A DNA stretch of 27,149 bases. Origin: Bacteroidota bacterium (GTDB lineage Bacteria > Bacteroidota > Ignavibacteria > Kapaibacteriales > UBA2268). A program made the translations under genes and the position numbers. Position 1 is the first letter of the stretch, and every line of letters begins with the position of its first letter. Location: positions 1 through 27,149 of the forward strand of contig JAJRPT010000099.1 of NCBI GenBank assembly GCA_024280675.1, in the 5' to 3' direction. The notes below the pieces were generated by a model. That model ran no database searches and was not told the DNA's origin. It worked only from the letters and a program-made list of their open reading frames with translations. Shown here in pieces: positions 16,843-25,235 of this stretch.

Positions 16843-17979
16843 ATGAGTAATATTAGCCACGAAATGCCTCCACTCCACAATCTGGAGCTGAATTCTCATG
16901 TTGTAGATAAAATTACAAGAAAAATTCTAATTGGACTGATATATTTCCTTTTGTTCCTTGCATCATTTTCTTTTGAATTATTCTCTCAAGAGTCTGGTGG
17001 TGGCTATGCTGAATCTTATTTACTTCGTACGGTGGGAACGCGCGCACAATCAATGAGCGGTGCTTACACAGCAATTTCCAACGAACCAAGTTCTATATTC
17101 AATAACCCTGCTGGCATTGGTTTTCTGCCAAACAAAGCCACAATCACTTCTTCCGTTTCTAGTTTTGGTCTTGGTAGATCGCAAGCCTCACTTCTTTGGG
17201 GACAAAGACTAAGCCGTGACTTTGGTATTGGCTTCGGTATTCTTTCATATAATTCCGATAAATTTGCTGGTCGTGATATTTTTGGAAATGAAACAGGGAC
17301 ACTTCAAGATTGGCAATACGCAATGGCCCTTAGTGCTGCATACAGGAAAGAATCAATGAGCATAGGTATCACTGCAAAATATCTCAAACACAGACTCAGT
17401 GGGTCCGGTATTTATGCCACCGGTGGAGCTATCGACATTGGTACTAAATTCGATGTATTTGAGATTTTCACAGTCGGTCTGGTAATGAAAAATATTGGAT
17501 CGCAAATGTTTTGGAATAAATACGACCAAAGGCAAGCACTCAACGAATCCCTTCCCTACTCTATTCACTTCGGTATTGCTACAGAGTTTGGAATCGATGA
17601 TGAATACCAAATAAAAAGGTCTTCGGAGACGGGCAAACTCGTCTCGACCTACATACCCCCTAGCAAATATATACTCGTTGGGCTAGACGCAGTCTTGTTC
17701 CAGTATGATGAAACCCCTACAATTATCATTGGAATTGAGGCGGTCATTCACGAGATGCTGTCCCTTCGTGCTGGCTTTGATATTTATGGAAATAATATTT
17801 CAAACACCGGCTCTACTTCCTATGAAATCTTCCCAATGAACCGCTGGGCAAGTGGATTTACACTGAAACCAGAGATTGAGAATATTCCCTTTGACCTAAA
17901 TATCGAATACACTGTTGCAGCCGAACTTATTGCAAACTCAGGAGTCTCACATAATTTTGGTCTTGTCTTTGCTTTTTAG
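16843..17979 (+). CDS. PorV/PorQ-like outer-membrane beta-barrel protein
   Basis: A 378-aa protein of the PorV/UPF0164 family, a relative of FadL-type 14-strand barrels. The N-terminal signature is seen in RAQSMSGAYTAISNEPSSIFNNPAGIG. Alternating beta strands follow to the final GVSHNFGLVFAF with the terminal Phe typical of outer-membrane proteins. PorV in Porphyromonas carries T9SS cargo from the translocon to the attachment complex. Several paralogues with other roles exist, so this one may be a shuttle or an unrelated structural barrel. The start ATG follows an AGGTAG. It places 28 residues before the hydrophobic signal core, unusually long, but no other standard start lies between. It ends the tight operon run, next to the sorting-domain gene. 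Confidence 0.85.
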   Translation: MSNISHEMPPLHNLELNSHVVDKITRKILIGLIYFLLFLASFSFELFSQESGGGYAESYLLRTVGTRAQSMSGAYTAISNEPSSIFNNPAGIGFLPNKATITSSVSSFGLGRSQASLLWGQRLSRDFGIGFGILSYNSDKFAGRDIFGNETGTLQDWQYAMALSAAYRKESMSIGITAKYLKHRLSGSGIYATGGAIDIGTKFDVFEIFTVGLVMKNIGSQMFWNKYDQRQALNESLPYSIHFGIATEFGIDDEYQIKRSSETGKLVSTYIPPSKYILVGLDAVLFQYDETPTIIIGIEAVIHEMLSLRAGFDIYGNNISNTGSTSYEIFPMNRWASGFTLKPEIENIPFDLNIEYTVAAELIANSGVSHNFGLVFAF

Positions 17980-17990
17980 TAAATTCTGCA

Positions 17991-18344
17991 ATGGATCAGC
18001 CCACACTTGAGATAATTCGTTTTATAATTCATTACGGCTTGCATTTTCTGGCGCCAGGCATTATCGCACTGCTTTTCTTCAGAAAGGATTGGAAAAGAGC
18101 ATGGCTGATTATGATACTTACAATGGTGGTCGATGCCGATCACTTGCTTGCCGACCCACTCTTTGACCCCACACGACTCAGCATTGGCTTTCACCCACTC
18201 CACTCCTACCCAGCTATTTTAGTTTATTTCGGATGTTTTTTTATTCCCAAGCTGAGAGTAATTGCCCTTGGTTTACTTTTCCACATGCTAACCGACTGGA
18301 TTGATTATTTATTTTACATCAATTATTTAGCTGGCAGTTTGTGA
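17991..18344 (+). CDS. DUF6122-like His/Asp-rich membrane protein
   Basis: A 117-aa protein with about four transmembrane helices and His/Asp motifs in or beside them: FIIHYGLHFLAPG, VVDADHLLADP, FHPLHSYP and LLFHMLTDWIDY. These resemble small membrane metal-dependent hydrolases of the YdjM type and I recall the group as DUF6122. The spacing of the His and Asp residues suggests a metal site close to the membrane face. The gene starts 11 bp after the PorV-like stop, so it may belong to the same transcript, and is followed by the convergent OstA-like gene 36 bp on. Activity is unknown. Confidence 0.8.
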   Translation: MDQPTLEIIRFIIHYGLHFLAPGIIALLFFRKDWKRAWLIMILTMVVDADHLLADPLFDPTRLSIGFHPLHSYPAILVYFGCFFIPKLRVIALGLLFHMLTDWIDYLFYINYLAGSL

Positions 18345-18380
18345 CTTTGATGGCTTTTATGCGCGCCATTGGTGGTAGAT

Positions 18381-19724
18381 TTATTTTGTTGATTGCCTTT
18401 TGTTTCTGGGCTTTCTTGTTGGGATTTCTGGACGGCCGTCTTGCCATTGAAACCCAGGCAAATAAAAACTTACTGCCTTTCCCTCCACCAAATGTTCGGG
18501 AAAATATTCGGCAGCCACACCACCAAACCAATAAACGTTTTCCATCTGCCCCTCTAGAAAATCTATTTTGAGCGAATCTGAACTCTTTCTATCCAGCCCA
18601 TCAGACCTTGGAGCAGATTCTTTGTCCGAATCATTTAGGAAATAATAAAGGCTTTTTGCATTTCCATTCGACAAAATATTAAATATTTCACCTTCTCGAA
18701 AATTAATATTTATTCTGTCACCCTTGATTTGACTGAGTCTATCGGCTGGGAGGGCGGTATCTCTGGAAACGGAGATTGAATTATCTATCGATAAGATTTT
18801 CTGTATTTTCCCATTTTCTGTTAGCACAACAATAGTATCTCCATAGAGTTGGGTTGAATCCAAAAAAGCAACTGGAGAGCCAAACAATATTAGCTCACCT
18901 TTTTCTCTGTCATAGAATCCCTTGTCCGATTTTGCGGAGACAGAGTTTCTAGTCAGCTTTAAATTGCCGATAAATTCAAATTGTTCTTGTTCATCTTTTC
19001 TTATCGAAATCATTGTATCGCAGGAAATAATTAGTGTATCGACCGTCAAAACCGAATCTATTGAATAAACTGAATCGAGTTGAAACAAGACTGGTTTGCC
19101 CAGTGCTAGACTGAGCGAAGAGTCCTTATAATTGATAATAGTGTCGCCCCTTAGTATGGAGCCAGAGTATGTACCAAATACGGCTACATTTCCGTATGCA
19201 AAAGTTCTTTTACTTTCTTTGAAATAGATTAATTTGTCGCAAAATATTTCAGTTGAATCATCTTTTGCCCAGACATCAGATGTGAACACAGCTTTTTTCT
19301 CACCCGAATAATAAAATGATTTATTGGCAATAATGTATTGGCCTTCATCAAATATTTCAACAGAGTCAAATGTTTCTGCAATTCCAGTTTGACCATCATA
19401 ATTGACCCTAGGAGAAAGCAAAATAAGGCTATCTTGAGTAAATTTCACATTTCCCTTCATCCTAACTCTGTCTAGTTCTATAAATTGCTTGGCATAATAG
19501 GAGTAAATATCAATATCATTTTGCCACATATGGAAATTAGAAAAATATTCTCTGACTGGGCTATCATTTTCTTTCGAGCCAATCAGCGTATCGGCTTTAT
19601 AGAAAATTTCCCCATCAGGGTCGAAACCAGTGCGGGATCCTTCTTCATCATTTACCTGCTGGGAGTAAATGCTTGTCAAGAGAGAAAATAATACTAAAAT
19701 ATATGTAAATTGCGTTTTGTTCAG
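18381..19724 (-). CDS. OstA/LptA-like LPS-transport protein with apparent CTG start
   Basis: A protein with repeated short beta strands of the OstA/LptA beta-jellyroll (for example RVRMKGNVKFTQDSLILLSPRVNYD and IIANKSFYYSGEKKAVFTSDV). Mature residues continue to about 447, far longer than E. coli LptA (185 aa). It probably forms a periplasmic bridge or a soluble lipid-binding part of LPS transport. The first standard start, TTG 19679, gives no signal peptide. The open frame 45 bases upstream starts at CTG 19724 and supplies MNKTQFTYILVLFSLL, a good signal peptide, so I annotate from there. No ATG, GTG or TTG lies between the upstream stop and 19679. It diverges from the TPR gene over 63 bp. 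The C-terminus is rich in Pro/Arg/Lys (PTRKPRNKRQSTK). Confidence 0.8.
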   Translation of the reverse strand: MNKTQFTYILVLFSLLTSIYSQQVNDEEGSRTGFDPDGEIFYKADTLIGSKENDSPVREYFSNFHMWQNDIDIYSYYAKQFIELDRVRMKGNVKFTQDSLILLSPRVNYDGQTGIAETFDSVEIFDEGQYIIANKSFYYSGEKKAVFTSDVWAKDDSTEIFCDKLIYFKESKRTFAYGNVAVFGTYSGSILRGDTIINYKDSSLSLALGKPVLFQLDSVYSIDSVLTVDTLIISCDTMISIRKDEQEQFEFIGNLKLTRNSVSAKSDKGFYDREKGELILFGSPVAFLDSTQLYGDTIVVLTENGKIQKILSIDNSISVSRDTALPADRLSQIKGDRININFREGEIFNILSNGNAKSLYYFLNDSDKESAPRSDGLDRKSSDSLKIDFLEGQMENVYWFGGVAAEYFPEHLVEGKAVSFYLPGFQWQDGRPEIPTRKPRNKRQSTK

Positions 19725-19787
19725 AACAAAAGTCCAAGTATTTCGTTAAAAAAAAATACATCTCGAATAGTTATTAAATTCAAAACT

Positions 19788-21614
19788 ATGAAAAAAAACA
19801 CAAGTCATTCTTTCTTATTCATTTCATCTATTATTTTTTTATTTTTTATTGGATACTTATATTCCAATCAATTGAGTGAGGAGCGTAAATTTGAATTTGC
19901 AAGCTCCTATTTTGAAAATGGAGAATATGAGGATGCTGCCAGATTATTTACTGAACTACATGAGATTCGCCCCAGAAACGACAGCTATTATTTCGGGCTT
20001 GTTGCATCATTGCGTGGATTGGAGGATTTCCAAAAATTAATTCCACTGCTAGAAAATTACGCAAAGAAAAAGCCATCTTCTCAAATATATATAATGTTGG
20101 CAGAGAGTCAGTTCTCCAGTGGAGACCAAGCCAAGGCAATAGAGTCATTTAAAAGTGCCAGAGATTATGCAAAAACTATTGAAGATTTCCTTTATGTTTC
20201 AGAATCTGAATCAAAGCAGATCTTGTTTACACAAGCACTTAAAACACTTCAAGTTGGGGGCGAAAAGCTAGGGGACAAGACACTTTTTCGTGAGAAAATA
20301 ATCAAATATTATATTGCACTGGGTGATTATAAAAATGCTTGCCCTGAGATAATATTAATGCTAGAGCAAAACCGGTCGTTGCCCATGGCTCAAGGCAGAC
20401 TTTACGCCCTTATGAGCAATCAAAAAGCAAATGATTATATCAAAATATTTCTAAAAGAAGAAGCAAAAAAACAGGAAAGCAATATTTTAGTTCAAGAGCT
20501 TTTGGCTTGGTATTACAGGACAATGGATAATTATCAAGAAGCACTAGAGCTATACAAGCGAATTGATAAGATTCATGGCGGTGATGGTCGCCAGATACTA
20601 AAGTTTGCTGATTTAACCAGAAAAGACAAGAAATGGGCAATCTCTCTTGAGGCTTATGAGTTGATTTTGGACACTGGGAAATATAAGAAGTATATTAACT
20701 CTGCACTTCTTTCGTACGCAAAAGCGATTGAGGGTGAGGCAAAAGAAAATAATGGACTTTCAAAAGAGAAAGTAAAGGAGATACTGTCTAGGTATGAAGA
20801 TTATATTGCAAAATTCCCTAGCACTCCCCAATCAGCCGAAGCAAGACTGAGAGTAGGTATTTTGCAAAAGAATAGCCTGAACGACTTTGAATTGGCCGAA
20901 AATAGTTTTAAAGAACTCATTCGGAAGTTTCCAAAGCACCGCCCTTCTGCCCAAGCCCAACTTGAATTGTCTGAGATTTATTTGAGGCGTGGTGAAATTA
21001 ATAAAGCTAGAACAGCCTTGCTTGGTATGGAACAAAATTTTAAAAGAAAGAAATATCCAGAACTTGAACTTGCGAAACTAAGTATTGCTCGACTAATTTA
21101 TCTTGATGGCAATATTGATTCGGCACGCACCCTTTTTAAAAAACTGGCAAGAAGCTCAAACAAAGATATTGCAAATGACGCACTTCAAATGAGCCTACAT
21201 CTTGATTCTGACAAGGAATCACCAGGGGCATTAGAATATTTTTCTAAGGCTGAGTTCTCACTCATTCTTTCCGATACAGTAGGTGCTAGCACTATTTTAA
21301 ATAACATTAAAGAATTCTACCCGAAATCATATTCTGCTGAGTTGTCATATTTCAGATTGGCAGAAATTCTTGCTTCACAAAACAAACTAAGCGAATCTAT
21401 TTCGCTACTCACTCAATTTCATTTTGAATATGCGGGTTCAATCTTTGGGGACAAATGCCTATTCTTGCTTGGCTCATATTTGGAACAGAACAAACAAGTA
21501 GAGAAAGCTATCGGTTCATATACAGAAATTCTCATGGATCACCCAAATTCTATTTATTTAATTGACGCACGAAAAAAGATACGGCATCTCAGAGAAAATA
21601 CTAAAATGCCATAA
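19788..21614 (+). CDS. Large TPR-repeat periplasmic/envelope protein
   Basis: A 608-aa helical protein. I chose ATG 19788, where MKKNTSHSFLFISSIIFLFF gives a signal anchor or signal peptide. A TTG at 19710 would add 26 unrelated residues in a region already used by the divergent gene. The rest is TPR or TPR-like repeats throughout, for example FEFASSYFENGEYEDAARLFTEL-type units at the start, LRVGILQKNSLNDFELAENSF in the middle, and GSYLEQNKQVEKAIGSYTEIL near the end. The later units match the YbgF/Tol-Pal or BamD-like TPR style. It presumably serves as an envelope scaffold. It neighbours the OstA-like gene divergently, but a common function is not shown. Confidence 0.85.
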   Translation: MKKNTSHSFLFISSIIFLFFIGYLYSNQLSEERKFEFASSYFENGEYEDAARLFTELHEIRPRNDSYYFGLVASLRGLEDFQKLIPLLENYAKKKPSSQIYIMLAESQFSSGDQAKAIESFKSARDYAKTIEDFLYVSESESKQILFTQALKTLQVGGEKLGDKTLFREKIIKYYIALGDYKNACPEIILMLEQNRSLPMAQGRLYALMSNQKANDYIKIFLKEEAKKQESNILVQELLAWYYRTMDNYQEALELYKRIDKIHGGDGRQILKFADLTRKDKKWAISLEAYELILDTGKYKKYINSALLSYAKAIEGEAKENNGLSKEKVKEILSRYEDYIAKFPSTPQSAEARLRVGILQKNSLNDFELAENSFKELIRKFPKHRPSAQAQLELSEIYLRRGEINKARTALLGMEQNFKRKKYPELELAKLSIARLIYLDGNIDSARTLFKKLARSSNKDIANDALQMSLHLDSDKESPGALEYFSKAEFSLILSDTVGASTILNNIKEFYPKSYSAELSYFRLAEILASQNKLSESISLLTQFHFEYAGSIFGDKCLFLLGSYLEQNKQVEKAIGSYTEILMDHPNSIYLIDARKKIRHLRENTKMP

Positions 21615-21634
21615 TTATTACACAGTTTCTTTTC

Positions 21635-22024
21635 TCAGAATTTAATATCAAACTGATCTTCAAAGAGATAAAGAATATCACTATGGGTAAGGTTAGCCTG
21701 AGCCTCTGAGGCAAACTTCTTATAATCTTTGTTCACAAGTTTCCTAAGTTCGTCCAGTGCTTCGGCGTAAGATTCAATCGGTGCCGATTCGGCTGTAAAG
21801 AGCGGACTATCATTATCCACTTGCATATTATTCTCCAACACATCGAGTGCATTTGAGAGTATCTTCTGTTGCCATACTTTTTTCTCAACCTGCGTGCCAC
21901 CATCATTGATTGCTATTTCTTTTTTTTCTTTCTGTATTTTAGTCGCCGAATCTCCGATGCCTAGTGCATCTAACAAGAATGCGTCATAATTTGATGCTTG
22001 CGTTTGCATATTATTGACTTCCAT
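21635..22024 (-). CDS. Hypothetical 129-aa soluble protein
   Basis: A small acidic, mostly helical protein with no signal peptide or membrane segment. There are two possible starts six residues apart (MEVNNM and MQTQASNY), and the first is annotated. A low-complexity KIQKEKKEIAIN segment lies near residue 30, and the C-terminal half (YAEALDELRKLVNKDYKKFASEAQ) looks like two amphipathic helices. I recognise no family. It is convergent with the TPR gene (20 bp apart) and divergent from xseA. Neighbours give no clear clue. Confidence 0.65.
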   Translation of the reverse strand: MEVNNMQTQASNYDAFLLDALGIGDSATKIQKEKKEIAINDGGTQVEKKVWQQKILSNALDVLENNMQVDNDSPLFTAESAPIESYAEALDELRKLVNKDYKKFASEAQANLTHSDILYLFEDQFDIKF

Positions 22025-22145
22025 GTCTTTTCCCTTTTTTTATATTCTACTCAAAACCTTGTTTACTTTCATCCAAATGCTGTGCCATTTTTTTTAATAA
22101 CAATTTTCTCTCTTGCAATTTAATAATACTATCTTGTCACAAATT

Positions 22146-23351
22146 ATGAACGGTGACGGAAAAATATTATCAGTTTCCCAGATAACTGGGCAGATCAAAG
22201 GCTTGCTCGAATGTAACCTTTCTGGAATATCAGTCGAGGGTGAGCTTTCTAATTTCAAATCACATTCCTCTGGTCATCGTTACTTTAGTCTCAAAGATGG
22301 TTCGGCACAAATATCGTGCGTCATGTGGCGGTCTAGACCACTTTCATTCAATCCAGAAGACGGCATGAAGCTGGTTGCTCGTGGCAATATTTCTGTATTT
22401 GCCCCCCGTGGGAATTATCAAATAGACGTAAGCTCACTTATTCCAAAGGGCGTTGGCGATCTTTTTATAGCCTATGAGAAATTAAAGGCGAAGTTAGAAA
22501 GCAAAGGGTATTTTGATGTTTCTAATAAAAAACCCTTGCCAGATCTTCCCATGAAAATTGGGATTGCCACCTCGCAAACGGGGGCTGCTGTCCGAGATAT
22601 ATTTTCGACGATTGAGCGAAGATTTCCACCTGCAGACATACTTCTACGCCCAAGCATTGTCCAAGGTGAGAATGCCGGAGAAGACATTGCCAGTGCCATC
22701 GAAGAGCTTAGCCATGCTGGTGTGGATCTAATTATAATAGGTCGTGGCGGTGGATCAATCGAAGATCTTTGGGCATTCAATACAGAAATTGTAGCCAATG
22801 CAATATTTGAATGCCAAATTCCAATAATTTCCGCAGTTGGTCACGAGACTGATTTTACAATTTCGGATTTTGTCTCAGATCTTAGAGCTGCAACCCCAAC
22901 CGCTGCGGCCGAGCTTGCCACCCCAATAACCAGTGCTTACCTCATTGAATTACTCTCAAACTATCAGAACTTTTACTCAAGCCAAATCAACTCACGGCTA
23001 TCTAAGGCGCAAGACTTGCTCGAGAATTTCACAAAAGAAAGGTCTCTAAATATTCTAAGAAATAAATTGACCAATTATTCGCAACTTTGTGACATGCGAC
23101 TCGAGTTCATCGAAACTAGAATGAAATATAAATTAGATATATTTTCTAAAACATTGGAAAATCTCTCTTTCAAGGTTCATTCCTTTAATCCTAGGCTTCC
23201 ACTAAAAAGAGGATATGCTTTGATTTATTCCAAAGGCGAGGCTCTTTGCTCTGGTGACCAGATAAAAGTTGGAGACGATTTAGAAATCCTGCGTGAGCAT
23301 GAGACTTCGCTCGCCAGGGTCAAGAAAACATTTGCCAAGAAAATATTTTAA
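22146..23351 (+). CDS. xseA: Exodeoxyribonuclease VII large subunit XseA
   Basis: A 401-aa protein. The N-terminal OB-fold DNA-binding domain is clear in ISVEGELSNFKSHSSGHRYFS and APRGNYQIDVSSLIPKGVGD. The catalytic domain holds IGIATSQTGAAVRDIF, LIIIGRGGGSIEDLWAFN and ISAVGHETDFTISDFVSDLRA, all diagnostic of XseA. A coiled-coil segment and LKRGYALIYSKGE end it. XseA with several XseB subunits degrades single-stranded DNA into oligonucleotides. I prefer ATG 22146, which gives eight residues before the LSVSQIT block much as in known proteins, over TTG 22113. XseB follows 22 bp later. Confidence 0.97.
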   Translation: MNGDGKILSVSQITGQIKGLLECNLSGISVEGELSNFKSHSSGHRYFSLKDGSAQISCVMWRSRPLSFNPEDGMKLVARGNISVFAPRGNYQIDVSSLIPKGVGDLFIAYEKLKAKLESKGYFDVSNKKPLPDLPMKIGIATSQTGAAVRDIFSTIERRFPPADILLRPSIVQGENAGEDIASAIEELSHAGVDLIIIGRGGGSIEDLWAFNTEIVANAIFECQIPIISAVGHETDFTISDFVSDLRAATPTAAAELATPITSAYLIELLSNYQNFYSSQINSRLSKAQDLLENFTKERSLNILRNKLTNYSQLCDMRLEFIETRMKYKLDIFSKTLENLSFKVHSFNPRLPLKRGYALIYSKGEALCSGDQIKVGDDLEILREHETSLARVKKTFAKKIF

Positions 23352-23373
23352 TTATTAATTTTTTATTATCAAA

Positions 23374-23550
23374 ATGAAGTTTGAAGAGAATTTAAAAAAA
23401 CTAGAAAGAATTGCCGAAGAAATGGAAAACTCAGACACGCCTCTGGACAAAATGCTGGAGCTATATTCCGAGGGGATTGAACTCAGCAAGAAATGTCAAG
23501 ATTTCTTAAATGTAACCCAAAAAAAGATTACAGAAATATCGGAGTCTTGA
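23374..23550 (+). CDS. xseB: Exodeoxyribonuclease VII small subunit XseB
   Basis: A 58-aa protein read directly from the sequence. It starts MKFEENLKKLERIAEEMENS, and the pattern FEENLKKLERI, then PLDKMLELYSEGIELSKKC and the final KKITEI matches XseB, which is a two-helix protein of 60-80 residues. Several copies bind the long coiled coil of XseA. It is a little shorter than usual at the C-terminus. It lies 22 bp after xseA, as expected for an operon, and ends 26 bp before the convergent OmpA-like gene. Confidence 0.95.
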   Translation: MKFEENLKKLERIAEEMENSDTPLDKMLELYSEGIELSKKCQDFLNVTQKKITEISES

Positions 23551-23576
23551 ATTATTTTTCTAATTTCTTAACCAGT

Positions 23577-25157
23577 CTATCTTGTGCTAACTTTATCAAT
23601 TATCACGAACTCAATTCGTCTATTTTTGGCCTTGGCTTTGCTTGAAAGACTAATATCGACTGGGCGACTTGCACCAAAACCATAAACCATTATCCTGTCG
23701 GAGGAAATACCACCTTGCACTAGATAAGATTTTACAGATTCTGCTCTTTGGAGCGAAAGTTCTTTATTGGCTATGGCATCTCCATCATTATCGGTATGTC
23801 CGTGAATTTCGATTAGGATATTATTTTCCTTGAGCCATGATGCAAAATCATCTAATATTAATTCTGATTCGATTAATATTTTTGCACTGGTTTTTTTGAA
23901 ATTAATGCCATAAGGTTTGTAATAATTGGCATTACTTAAACCGAATAAATCCCTTACGACAAAGACTGTATCTAATTTCACAACTTCACTAACAATGGGA
24001 CTGTTTTGTGGGCAACCGACAAACTCTATTAGTCCAAAAACGGCAGGGCATCTGTCTTCGGAATCCCAAATACCATCGCCATCACTATCGACATTGACGG
24101 CATTGAGTCCAAGAAAAATCTCTTCACTATCACTGAGTCCGTCTAAATCAGAATCAGCATAATTTGGGAAGCTCTTGTGGATGAAAATCTCATCGAAGTC
24201 ATTAATCCCATCCGAATCTGAATCACTTGAATTAATATTGGTTCTGTAGCGTACCTCTTCATCATCTTGCAAACCATCTTCATCAGTATCTTTTTTTAGA
24301 GGATTGCTTCCCCAAATATTGATCTCTTCGCCGTCGCTTAGACCGTCACCATCAGAATCGCTTCTGTATGGATTTATTCCACGAGAGGCTTCTTCTAAGT
24401 TTGAAATTCCATCACCATCAAAATCCACCTCATGGAAGAAGCTGTAGGACAATTTTATCCCATAATCAACGAAGTAATCATCTCTTGTCACCACTCCATT
24501 TGGTCTATGAGCAAAACCATCCAGCATATCAGTCCCAAAAGCTCTGAAATTTGTTTGTATTCCAATAGAAAAATCTCTGGTAATATAATAATCAAACCCA
24601 AACCCTGCTATAAAGGAAGCAATGAATTCGTCCTCAATCTCAAAGCCATCAAAGGCAAGACGCTGACCAATCTCATCTTTTGGGGCCTTCATAATATCAT
24701 CTGGTGTAAAACGACTCAGCCCTGCCCCAATAGAAAAATAAACATTCAACTGCTTGTCGGGAAAGAAGTTATAGAAAGACATCAGCTCGATAGAATTCAC
24801 CCCAGTAGATCGCTCAGCAATTTTATCACCATTTTCTAAATAGAATTCATCTTGGAATACTTCATCGAAGTATTGAGAGAAACGTGGCTTGGCAGCTCTG
24901 AGATATTGGATAGTATTGTTTGAATATTTTGCCCCAAATGCTAAATACGGAAATTCCCTCAGTGTGTATTTAGCTTGGAAAGAGATGCCATTACCATTCA
25001 AATTATCAAATTCGCCCCAATAATAATTATTCATTCCAATGACTGAGACTTCTAATTTCCCATTTGAATAAATTCCCTCTGGCTTAAATAACAAGGGATT
25101 TTCCGAGTGTGCAACTAAAGTGCTAGAGACAATTATAAAAAAGAGTAATTTCAGCAT
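23577..25157 (-). CDS. OmpA-family protein with thrombospondin type-3 repeats
   Basis: A 526-aa envelope protein. A signal peptide (MLKLLFFIIVSSTLVAHS) leads to about 220 residues of beta-barrel-like strands (for example FGAKYSNNTIQYL and YYITRDFSIGIQTNFRAFG). Residues 245-371 are six DxDxDG calcium-binding TSP3 units. The OmpA domain (about 420-525) binds peptidoglycan, with IEIHGHTDNDGDAIANKELS and LQRAESVKSYLVQGGI, then RIMVYGFGASRP and NRRIEFVI. It thus probably anchors the outer membrane to the wall through a calcium-stiffened linker. It is common in Bacteroidota-type bacteria. It is convergent with xseB and lies 78 bp downstream of purA on the same strand. Confidence 0.93.
   Translation of the reverse strand: MLKLLFFIIVSSTLVAHSENPLLFKPEGIYSNGKLEVSVIGMNNYYWGEFDNLNGNGISFQAKYTLREFPYLAFGAKYSNNTIQYLRAAKPRFSQYFDEVFQDEFYLENGDKIAERSTGVNSIELMSFYNFFPDKQLNVYFSIGAGLSRFTPDDIMKAPKDEIGQRLAFDGFEIEDEFIASFIAGFGFDYYITRDFSIGIQTNFRAFGTDMLDGFAHRPNGVVTRDDYFVDYGIKLSYSFFHEVDFDGDGISNLEEASRGINPYRSDSDGDGLSDGEEINIWGSNPLKKDTDEDGLQDDEEVRYRTNINSSDSDSDGINDFDEIFIHKSFPNYADSDLDGLSDSEEIFLGLNAVNVDSDGDGIWDSEDRCPAVFGLIEFVGCPQNSPIVSEVVKLDTVFVVRDLFGLSNANYYKPYGINFKKTSAKILIESELILDDFASWLKENNILIEIHGHTDNDGDAIANKELSLQRAESVKSYLVQGGISSDRIMVYGFGASRPVDISLSSKAKAKNRRIEFVIIDKVSTR
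24045..24425 (-). repeat. TSP3 repeat array coding region
   Basis: Six consecutive units each begin DxDxDG: DFDGDG, DSDGDG, DTDEDG, DSDSDG, DSDLDG, DSDGDG. Spacing between unit starts is 22, 23, 22, 23 and 22 residues, the alternating N-type/C-type pattern of thrombospondin type-3 repeats. Each pair is expected to bind calcium. DNA repeat units have diverged, so the array looks old. Confidence 0.9.
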
Positions 25158-25235
25158 AATTATAATCTTGAAATGTTTGTTATATCAAGAATCACAATTA
25201 TCATGCCAAATCATAAACAGTTGCAGTATAACAAC

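Noticed and set aside
18341..18571. 76-aa plus-strand ORF beginning inside the DUF6122 stop
   Set aside because: It runs opposite to the OstA-like C-terminus, has proline-rich nonsense and no family features; it is a shadow of that gene.
19710..19787. TTG start extending the TPR protein by 26 residues
   Set aside because: The extension is unrelated to a signal sequence, while ATG 19788 gives a proper one; it also overlaps the divergent gene's 5' end.
25166..25190. TCTTGA / TCAAGA inverted repeat upstream of the OmpA-like gene
   Set aside because: Arms are only six bases with a 13-base spacer; it is expected by chance in AT-rich DNA, and I see no second copy.
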